Shown here: piece after piece, positions 7,912 to 15,900 of the stretch
Layout of the letters: each line of letters starts with the position of its first letter
Numbering within the stretch: position 1 is the first letter of the stretch
DNA from: a virus
Reading direction: 5' to 3' (one strand)
Virus record (IMG/VR): IMGVR_UViG_3300027668_000011
Location: 17,542 to 81,541 of that record
DNA: 64,000 bases
Position numbers and translations under genes: made by a program
Notes under the pieces: model-generated
The model's input: the letters and a program-made list of their open reading frames with translations, nothing else
Database searches by the model: none
Told to the model about the DNA's origin: nothing

Positions 7912-8426
7912 TAACCGCCGCCAATGTTGCCGATTCCAATTGGAATCTCAATAGTTGTTATTGTTCCGTCAGGGTCAACAATAGTCATTCTAATAATAGA
8001 TAGCCCATCTTCATTAACTGTTTTAATGTATGTAACAGTATTTCCTTCAATTTCAAAACTACCTGAATCTGAATTTGTACATGCAATAACTACTGCTGGA
8101 TCACAAAACATGCTGTCGACTAATCCTTTAGAAATTTGTGAATAAATTCTACTCTCCAAATTTCTAATAAATTTATTAATTGTCGAATTATCATTGTCAC
8201 GTTCTGCTCGTTTTAACGCAGATTCTATGTCTTCTTTAATCTTATCTTTTCGTGACTTCTCCTGGTTCTCAATTGTTAAATAATGTGCTCCTGTCCCGTT
8301 ACCAGAAAATGACGGAGACTTGAACTTAAACTTTAGTTCATCGGCATAAAGGTCACTATTAGCCAAAGACATTATAAAATATCCGACCATAACCAACATA
8401 CCTAAGTGTGTACCTGTAATTTTCAT
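7911..8426 (-). CDS. csgF: CsgF-type curli assembly factor
   Basis: The 171-residue protein has a signal peptide ending near SDLYA. The mature N-terminus (DELKFKFKSPSFSGNGTG) matches the CsgF N-terminus, which in E. coli inserts into the CsgG channel and forms a second constriction. Further CsgF features are an IYSQISKGLVDSM segment like IQSQILGGLL and a terminal pair of strands with TGxTSTIQV-like sequence (DGTITTIEIPIG). E. coli CsgF has about 138 residues. It lies upstream of csgG with a 1-base overlap, giving a defined pore pair. No CsgE, CsgD or classical CsgA/CsgB was found in the window. Confidence 0.88.
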   Translation of the reverse strand: MKITGTHLGMLVMVGYFIMSLANSDLYADELKFKFKSPSFSGNGTGAHYLTIENQEKSRKDKIKEDIESALKRAERDNDNSTINKFIRNLESRIYSQISKGLVDSMFCDPAVVIACTNSDSGSFEIEGNTVTYIKTVNEDGLSIIRMTIVDPDGTITTIEIPIGIGNIGGG

Positions 8427-8427
8427 T

Positions 8428-8727
8428 TTACTTTCCTGTTTGCTTTTGTTTTAATGTTTTTAATGCAGTTTCTTGTTCTGCATTGTCTAGCACTTGTTGT
8501 CTAGCTCTGTATTCTAACACAACATCAACTTTCTGTTGTAGCCTAATTAAATCTTGGTCTAATCTACGCATTTTATCTATTACTCTGATTAGTGCTATAT
8601 GCATGTCGCCAAGAGCGGGATCTATCTTTTCTCCAATAAACCACCATATATAATATATAAAGTAACCGAGTCCAACGCATAACACGATTGGAAATCCAAA
8701 GTCATTAATCGCCTGTGCAATATCCAT
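8428..8727 (-). CDS. Small membrane-anchored coiled-coil protein
   Basis: The 99-residue product has one hydrophobic segment (about residues 12-32, rich in aromatic residues) followed by a long charged helix with heptad-like spacing (MRRLDQDLIRLQQKVDVVLE). This is the layout of small phage holin-like proteins of the BhlA/UviB type and of many accessory membrane proteins. The start overlaps the stop of the upstream gene (TAATG), and csgF begins directly after it. Co-expression with CsgF/CsgG suggests a role in the same envelope process, or a lysis role. Neither is proven. Confidence 0.6.
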   Translation of the reverse strand: MDIAQAINDFGFPIVLCVGLGYFIYYIWWFIGEKIDPALGDMHIALIRVIDKMRRLDQDLIRLQQKVDVVLEYRARQQVLDNAEQETALKTLKQKQTGK

Positions 8728-9023
8728 TAGTCTCTCCTAGCATCCACTTTGCCATCTTCGACAAAATTATCTGCTCTCGAAACTCGATCTATGTCAGGTC
8801 TGAGGTCTAAGGCACTGCTAACTAGCAAGTCTATTTTTAACATTTCGTTACTCATAGTACTTGCTCTCGCTTCTAGTGATGTGCAAAACATAGTCAAAGT
8901 TTTGACCTGGTCTACAACACCCTCGAGAATTTGTTTTATTACCATAAAGATAAAGAATCCCATTACTAGACTTCCGGCGATGGGGGCTCCTACTTCAGCG
9001 ATCAATCCAAATATTTCTTCCAT
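8727..9023 (-). CDS. Small membrane-anchored helical protein, first gene of the curli-like operon
   Basis: The 98-residue product has a hydrophobic segment (about residues 8-31, VGAPIAGSLVMGFFIFMVIK) followed by a polar helical region. Its layout matches the next gene, so the two may form a pair. It is the first gene after the late-type promoter at 9086-9093 and leads the chain of overlapping genes through csgF, csgG and the cargo genes. Holin-like or scaffold roles are possible; the family is not recognised. Confidence 0.6.
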   Translation of the reverse strand: MEEIFGLIAEVGAPIAGSLVMGFFIFMVIKQILEGVVDQVKTLTMFCTSLEARASTMSNEMLKIDLLVSSALDLRPDIDRVSRADNFVEDGKVDARRD

Positions 9024-9085
9024 ATTATATACACACCTTTTAAGGGTTGCTACTTTAAGTGTGTGTGTTACTGTCTACTCGTTAC

Positions 9086-9093
9086 TATTTATC
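9086..9093 (-). promoter_or_regulatory. Late-type promoter of the curli-like operon
   Basis: The minus strand reads GATAAATA about 63 bases upstream of the first operon gene. No sigma70 -35 element is visible at the right spacing, so expression should depend on the gp55-type late sigma factor. Confidence 0.65.
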
Positions 9094-9163
9094 GTTTGGG
9101 TTTAGTTTCTATGTAACAACTGTTATGCAATATCACATATTTCCTGGTAAAAATACTCGTTTG

Positions 9164-9171
9164 TATAAATA
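9164..9171 (+). promoter_or_regulatory. Late-type promoter of the 44-residue gene
   Basis: An exact TATAAATA octamer lies about 112 bases upstream of the small gene at 9284. The leader between them holds several TGTAACA-like repeats and no other frame of note. The stretch 9094-9283 contains nothing else I can identify. Confidence 0.65.
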
Positions 9172-9283
9172 CATTCTGTAACACAATTGTAACATACTTG
9201 TAGATTGATTGTAACAGTTCCTACTATAGGATGAAGTTACGACAAGTAAGTTAAAGTTTGTTATCACATTTTAGGAGAAAAGT

Positions 9284-9418
9284 ATGGCGAATCCAACAGG
9301 AATAGTAGCCATGTTATCCAAGTTCGGAACATCGGTTACCAATCTTTCTAAAGAATTTGACAAATACATGAAGTCAGGAAATATCTGGCATGTCATGAAT
9401 CAAAGTCAGAAGCTTTAA
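9284..9418 (+). CDS. 44-residue protein, single-gene late transcript
   Basis: The frame runs from ATG at 9284 to TAA at 9416-9418 and begins MANPTGIVAMLSKFGTSVTN. A strong ribosome site (AGGAG) lies 6 bases before the ATG, an exact late octamer lies upstream, and a rho-independent terminator follows within 6 bases. The product is amphipathic, with a helical middle (SVTNLSKEFDKYM), and has no signal peptide. It is flanked on both sides by minus-strand units, so it is a dedicated single-gene unit. This full set of signals makes it a real gene despite its size. Function unknown; a small virion or lysis-related peptide is possible. Confidence 0.7.
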   Translation: MANPTGIVAMLSKFGTSVTNLSKEFDKYMKSGNIWHVMNQSQKL

Positions 9419-9423
9419 TCACA

Positions 9424-9453
9424 AAAAAAGGGAGTTAAAAAACTCCCTTTTTT
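9424..9453. terminator. Bidirectional rho-independent terminator
   Basis: An A-run, the stem GGGAGTT/AACTCCC with a short A-rich loop, and a T-run are symmetric, so the element can stop transcripts on both strands. It separates the plus-strand 44-residue gene from the converging tail-fibre gene. Confidence 0.9.
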
Positions 9454-9468
9454 ATTGTTTGTAAACTC

Positions 9469-12400
9469 TTACATCAAGTTAACAAGTACTTCTATAACAG
9501 CTTCTCCGCCTTCTGAAGAACCAACTGCTTTACCAATCATTCTTCCTGCCTGTGCATCGTTATTAGCCTTAGCCATACCGTTACCTGCGGAAACCATTAA
9601 GTCACCTTTAGCAACTGGACCAGTAACCTTAGTAGGTACTCTTCCTGTTAATGCTACAAATTGACCTTCTGCTCCTGCGTTCATCATATAAGCTGGATCA
9701 GTACTGATAACACCTGCTACTGCATGACAGTTTTCACTATCACATGCTGTAACTTCTTTATCACCACCAAACATAACAACTGTGCCTGCTTCTAGTTCTG
9801 CATCACTTTCGTATTTCTCAGCCAAATCCGCATACTGCGCCGAAGTTGCATTACCTTGGAATGTAGTTGCGTAAACATTTGCATATTTAAGTCCACTTGA
9901 TCCTAAGTTTAATGCATTGTTTGAAGAAGGAGTAATTGTTCCACTGTGTGAATCATTAGCATCGCTTCTTAAGAACTGAGAACTAGTTAAGTCATCTAGT
10001 GTATCAGCATCAACATTCAATGCATCAACAAACGCATTGGTTACTACTGCACTAACTCTAGCATCTGCTCTAGCACTTGTATAGTAAAGGTTTGTGCCTT
10101 CACTTAAATTACTTGTACTAAATGGTGTTAATGTAACTGCAATATCATTTGCATTTACAGTAATACCAGTACCTGCGCCAATAGCCAAGTCAGCTGATCC
10201 GCTTGTTGCGCCACCAGTTAAACCTGCACCTGCTGTAACACCTGTAATGTCACCTGTTGTTGTTGAATATCCATATGCTTCAATTTTATCTTGAATTGCC
10301 GCTGATGTCATCAACGTAGTATTATTATCAGCAAATGATTCTGAACTTATCTGAACTGCTCCGCCGTCTAGTTCTGCAACTGTGATGCCTGAAACGTTTA
10401 GTGTAACAGTGCCTGAAGTACCGCCTCCACTTAAACCAGTTCCTGCTGTAACACCTGTTACATAACCAGTGTCTGTTAAACTAATAGCACCAGTAGAAGC
10501 ATTATAAGTAATACCTGTTCCACCGTTAATACTTGCTCTAGCTCTTGCAGTTGTGTGGTAAAGGTTTGAACCTTCGCTTAAATTACTTGTACTAAATCCT
10601 GCAATACTTGTTGTTAAGTCAATTGTACCGTCAGCATCATCATATGTTACTGTAATTCCACTTTCTGTATTTGCAGTAAACATTGCGCCTGCAATATCTT
10701 GTACTCTTTCAGTTGTGTGGTAAAGGTTTGTGCCTTCACTTAAATTACTTGTACTTGCGTTGGCAATTCTTGCATCTGCTCTAGCATCTGTGTAGTAAAG
10801 GTTGGAACCTTCTGATACACCTGAAGTACTACCCTGTGTAAATGTTAACACACCAGTTGTACTGTTATATGCTAATTCAGTTGATCCTTCACTAATACTT
10901 GCTCTTGCTCTAGCAGTAGTAAAGTATTCGTTGCTACCTTCTGATAAATCACCAGTGTCAGCCGCCGCTATTCTGGCATCTGCTCTAGCATCTGTATAGT
11001 ATAAGTTACCTGATTCTGATAAGTCACCAGTATCTTTGCTACTTAAATCTAAGTTAGCACCGGTTGCCGCCGCCACTCGAGCATTTGCTCTAGCATCTGT
11101 GTAGTATAAGTTACCTGATTCTGTTAAATCTGCTGTAGTTCTAGCAAGTGGATAAGTGCTTGAACCATCAAACATTTCCCATCTGTCACTAGCTTCTTTC
11201 CACTGTAGTTTAACGTTAGTTGATGTTCCACGTTCTATTTCAATACCTGAATCTTCACTTGGAGTGCCAGCTTCATTATTGTTAAGAACAATCATGTTAT
11301 CATCAATAGTTAATGTTTCAGTATTAACAATAGTCTGTGTACCGTTAACTGTTAAGTTACCACTGATAATCATGTTATCACTGAATGTCTTAGCACCTGC
11401 AACAGTTTGAGTACCACTTGTTGATACTACTGTAGCATCTACACTAATAGCACCGTCTGTATAAGTAATACCTGTTCCACCACTTAAATGTGCATTAATT
11501 TGTGCTTCGGCTTCAGCCGCACTAGGTCCAGTATAAGTAATTACACCGTTGCTAATTGCTAAACTTCCGTCTCCGCCTGCATCATTAACAGTAATAGATG
11601 CTTTAGCTAGTGCATCAGTATACTGTGTAATTGTTGTAGCGAATGCTCCACCACTAAATGACATGCCTGTTCCAGCACTTAAATGTGCTCTAACGTTTGC
11701 CGCAGTTGGGCCAGTATATGTATACGCACCTGTTGAACTGTTATATGAAAGACTTCCGTCTCCGCTAGTAACAGCACTAAAGTCTGCATGTCCAACAAGA
11801 CCTTGGTAAGCTGAACCGTCATTTGTGAATGACCACTCATCTGCCGCTTCAATCCATTTGAACTGAACGTTAGTTGAATCGCCCCTTTCAACAATAAGAC
11901 CAACATCTTCACTTGGAGTGCCAGTTGCGTCTGAATTTAATGTTATAAGGTTATCAGCAATATTTAATTGAGCGCCTGAGGAGTTCAAAGTACCGCTTAC
12001 GGTAGTTGTTCCTGAGAACGTCTTGTTGCCTGAGATTGTTTGAGTGCCAGTAGTTGTAATTACTGTGGCATCAATTGCAAAGGTTCCTGAACTATTTGTA
12101 ATACCAGTTCCACCTGTTAAGTAAGTTGCACCATCAACGTATGTTTTGTTAGTGGCGTCACCTGCATGTCCAGGAGCTGGTAAGTTGTTAACTGAATTAC
12201 TGTTTAAGTTAATGTTGGAAGCCATTGTTAAGCCGCCAGTACCAGTAAGTGTTTGTCCTGCATCAACTGTAATTGCTGATTGGATATTAATTACACCTGT
12301 TCCAGATGCGTTAAGTTCTACGTCACCTGATCCTGATGTTACTATTCCAACGTTTTGGTTTGCATCAGCACTAATTTGGATTGTACCTGAATTGTCTTGA

Positions 12401-12870
12401 AGTACTTGTTGTCCGTTAATGTAAAGTGATCCTGGACCAACATATACATCACGCCATTGCTTACTGCTTGAACCTAAATCGTAAGTAACGTCTGCTGATG
12501 GTATAATGTGTCCTGCAAGTGTTCCACCTGCTAAGAATGTTTGCACACCTGTTGTAAATGTTCCTGAAGAAGCATTAAGTGATACTGCGTCAGCTGAAAC
12601 AGTAATACCGCCTCCAGCAATAACATTAATTGTTGCATCACCAGTAGTTGCTCCACCAGTTAAACCTGCTCCAGCTACAACCGAACTAATGTCGCCTGCC
12701 GCCGCTGATGTTACTTCTGTATATTTTGCTATTCTGTGTCCGCCTGCTGTACTTCCGTCGTGGACTATAACGGTGTTTAAATCTGTATCGACTGTGATCT
12801 CACCTGCCAAACCAGTAAAGCTACTGTGTTGGGTAGTGGTGCCTCGTCTCCATTGAATTGCTGTGGCCAT
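9469..12870 (-). CDS. Tail-fibre-like protein with Mtd-type N-terminus
   Basis: The 1,133-residue protein starts with a tail-fibre attachment-type domain (residues about 5-50, IQWRRGTTTQHSSF, LAGEITVDTDLNTVIVHDGS) like the N-terminus of phage tropism determinants. The long middle consists of glycine/threonine-rich beta segments and many SEGTNLYYTDARADARI units, typical of trimeric fibres. The C-terminus (about 1000-1133) includes AQYADLAEKYESDAELEAG, VAGVISTDPAYMMN, a GRVPTKV strand and a GKAVGS segment, and is shared with the next fibre gene. It should act at the tail tip or as a side fibre in host binding. It has its own late-type promoter and ends at a bidirectional terminator. Confidence 0.8.
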   Translation of the reverse strand: MATAIQWRRGTTTQHSSFTGLAGEITVDTDLNTVIVHDGSTAGGHRIAKYTEVTSAAAGDISSVVAGAGLTGGATTGDATINVIAGGGITVSADAVSLNASSGTFTTGVQTFLAGGTLAGHIIPSADVTYDLGSSSKQWRDVYVGPGSLYINGQQVLQDNSGTIQISADANQNVGIVTSGSGDVELNASGTGVINIQSAITVDAGQTLTGTGGLTMASNINLNSNSVNNLPAPGHAGDATNKTYVDGATYLTGGTGITNSSGTFAIDATVITTTGTQTISGNKTFSGTTTVSGTLNSSGAQLNIADNLITLNSDATGTPSEDVGLIVERGDSTNVQFKWIEAADEWSFTNDGSAYQGLVGHADFSAVTSGDGSLSYNSSTGAYTYTGPTAANVRAHLSAGTGMSFSGGAFATTITQYTDALAKASITVNDAGGDGSLAISNGVITYTGPSAAEAEAQINAHLSGGTGITYTDGAISVDATVVSTSGTQTVAGAKTFSDNMIISGNLTVNGTQTIVNTETLTIDDNMIVLNNNEAGTPSEDSGIEIERGTSTNVKLQWKEASDRWEMFDGSSTYPLARTTADLTESGNLYYTDARANARVAAATGANLDLSSKDTGDLSESGNLYYTDARADARIAAADTGDLSEGSNEYFTTARARASISEGSTELAYNSTTGVLTFTQGSTSGVSEGSNLYYTDARADARIANASTSNLSEGTNLYHTTERVQDIAGAMFTANTESGITVTYDDADGTIDLTTSIAGFSTSNLSEGSNLYHTTARARASINGGTGITYNASTGAISLTDTGYVTGVTAGTGLSGGGTSGTVTLNVSGITVAELDGGAVQISSESFADNNTTLMTSAAIQDKIEAYGYSTTTGDITGVTAGAGLTGGATSGSADLAIGAGTGITVNANDIAVTLTPFSTSNLSEGTNLYYTSARADARVSAVVTNAFVDALNVDADTLDDLTSSQFLRSDANDSHSGTITPSSNNALNLGSSGLKYANVYATTFQGNATSAQYADLAEKYESDAELEAGTVVMFGGDKEVTACDSENCHAVAGVISTDPAYMMNAGAEGQFVALTGRVPTKVTGPVAKGDLMVSAGNGMAKANNDAQAGRMIGKAVGSSEGGEAVIEVLVNLM

Positions 12871-12947
12871 TTTATTATTCCTATGTTGTCTATATGTTAT
12901 ATAGTCTGACTCGCGTAGTCAGTCAATAAGGTTTTCCCTATTGCACA

Positions 12948-12955
12948 TATTTATC
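12948..12955 (-). promoter_or_regulatory. Late-type promoter of the first tail-fibre gene
   Basis: The minus strand reads GATAAATA about 78 bases upstream of the ATG at 12870. The leader contains two small hairpins (12890-12904, CTATAT/ATATAG; 12906-12922, CTGACT/AGTCAG). Neither is followed by a T-run. Confidence 0.6.
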
Positions 12956-12988
12956 GTTTTGTTGGAGTTTGGACTGGTTTACGAGTTA

Positions 12989-15900
12989 TTAAACTAGTAC
13001 TTCTACAATGCCTTCGCCAGCATGTTCTTTATTGGATATTGCTTTACCAATAATGCATGCCGCACCTACAAAGTGTGGATCGGAACTGACCATTGCCACG
13101 CCTGGGGTAGAACTAGTTATTAGCACATCACCTTTGCTAACTATACCAACTACTCTTATAGGAACTCGTCCTCTAAGTGCAACTGCTTTAACAAATTGCC
13201 CGGAAAGTGCGGAATTCATTAAGTGTGCTGGGTCTGTACTTACAACACCTGCTACTTTAGAATTATTGAATTCAGTTGTCACTGTTACTTCTTGTTCTCC
13301 GCCTAGTACTAATACTGTGCCTGGTGGATAGTCTGCATCTGCTAGATAGTTTTCTGCCAAATCCGCATACTGGGCTGTGGTTGCAACACCATTAAATGTC
13401 GTTGCATAAACATTTGCATACTTATTAGAAGCAGAACCTAAGTTAATTGTATTGTTTGTGCTAGGGGTAATGTCGGCACTATGCGTATCTGCCGCATCGC
13501 TTCTTAAGAAACTTGCACTACTAATACTATCTAATGTATCTGCATCTACATTAAGAGCATCAATTGCCGCTTTGGTAATTCTTGCATCTGCTCTTGCATT
13601 CGTGTAATATAAATTTGTTCCTTCTGATAAATCACTTGTACTAGCCGCTGTAATTCTTGCATCAGCTCTAGCATTTGTAAAGTATAAGTTAGTCGAACCT
13701 TCTGTTATTTCGTCTGTATTATCTTTACTTGCTACTTGTGAATCAACGTATGCTTTTACTGATTGCTGACTTGGAAGTTTAGTAGCACTATTTGATGCCA
13801 TATTATCTTCGTCAACTAATGCGTTAGTAATTCTTGCATCTGCTCTTGCATTCGTGTAATATAAATTTGTTCCTTCTGATAAACCAGTTGTGGTTTGTGC
13901 CGCAAATTTAGTATCAAAAGCACTATTTGCTCTTGTGTCTGCTCTAGCATTTGTAAAGTAAAGGTTCGTGCCTTCTGATAAATCACTTGTACTAGCCGCT
14001 GTTATTCTAGCGTCTGCTCTTGCATTTGTAAAGTATAAATTAGTCGAACCTTCTGTTATTTCGTCTGTATTATCTTTACTTGCTACCTGTGAATCAACGT
14101 ATGCTTTAACACTTTGCTGACTTGGAAGTTTAGTAGCACTATTTGATGCCATATTATCTTCGTCAACTAATGCATTTGTAATTCTAGCATCTGCTCTTGC
14201 ATTTGTGTAATACAAGTTAGTGCCTTCACTTAAAGCACTTGTACTTGATGCTGTAATTCTAGCATCTGCTCTCGCATCTGTGTAATATAAGTTTGTGCCT
14301 TCGCTTAAATTTGTTGTGGACTTAGCAGTAAAACCTGCGTCTACTCTAGCGTCTGCTCTAGCATTTGTATAATATAAATTTGAACTACCTTCGCTTAAAT
14401 CATCTGTATCTTTGCTACTTAAATCTAACGATCCGCCAATGATAGACGCCACTTTCGTGTCAACGTATGATTTAACAGATTGCTGTGAAGGTAATTTAGT
14501 AGCACTATTAGTTACCATAGTATCTTCATCTATAAGTGCATTTGTAATTCTTGCATCTGCTCTAGCATTTGTGTAATATAAATTTGTTCCTTCACTTAAA
14601 GCACTTGTACTTGATGCTGTAATTCTTGCATCTGCTCTCGCATCTGTGTAATATAAGTTTGTAGTTTCTGTAATATTGCTTGTATTAAAATCTGTAAAGT
14701 CTAATGCAATTTCATTTGCACTAGCAGTAATGCCTTTTCCACCTATAACGTTTAGTGTAGGAGAACCAGTTGTTCCGCCTCCGGTCATACCTGAGCCAGC
14801 AATTATACCTGTTATATCTGCAAGTGTTGAAATTGTAATTGTGCTACCACTATGGGTAACATCCATGTTTGTTCCGCCTAGTATACTAACTACGCCGGCG
14901 CTACTAACTGCTTGGTTGCCTGCTGTATCTGTTGTAAAACTCCAAGCATTATAATTATCTGCGGTACTTGTAAATATACCGTTAGTGTAACTTAATTGAG
15001 AACCAGATGCATTGAATAAGTTTTTTATGTAAGTATCGTCTGTTATTACTGCATCAGCTGAAACAGTAATACCATTTCCGCCTATAACGTTTAGTGTTGC
15101 ATCACCTGTAGTTGCTCCGCCGGTCATACCTGCTCCAGCTACTACACTTGTAATATCGCCAAGTAAATCTGCATCAACTGTTAATGTGCCTGCGGCATCA
15201 TTGTAAGTTAAAGTTACGTTTGCTCCGCCAACTAGTAAAGAACTAACTCTGTCATCTACTCTTTCATCTGTAAAGTATAAATTTGAACCTTCTGCAACAT
15301 TAGTTGTTGTCAATGCGCCTACAGTACTTGTAAATGCTCCTGCTCCATCGTAACTAATGTTAGCACCTGTGGCACTCAAAGAACTTTTTGCTGTATTAAC
15401 AATGCTTGATGTATTTGAACTAATAGTAATAACGTTTGCCGCAACATTACTTACTTTAGTTATTGATATGTCTGTACCTTGTGCAAGAGCGGCAAGATAG
15501 TTTTCACCACCTTGATAATCATTTATTGCTATTCTGCCTGTGCCTGTTGTATAATTAACCGTATCAACTGTTGCTGTTGTTACGTTTTTAATAATACCGC
15601 CTTCTACAGTTTTAAGTCTGTCATTGTCAAAGAAAACAGTACCGTTAACTAAAATAGAGTCGTCTGCTTGTCTGGCTCCAAGTACTATACCGCCGTCAAT
15701 TGTTAATCTTTCTAATGGTCTATTGCCAGTTGTATAAGAACTTCCACCATATTGAACTGTTGTATATGTTGCTACATTTCCAATATCACCAATATACATT
15801 GTGCTGTTACCGAATGTTTGGAAATGTGCTTGGTCAACGCCAAGTTTCTTAGTAGTGTCGATGCCACTAGCTGTTGATATTGATCCTGCACCACTAGTAT

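Noticed and set aside
12890-12922. Two hairpins as terminators
   Set aside because: No T-run follows on either strand; they lie in the leader of the fibre gene.
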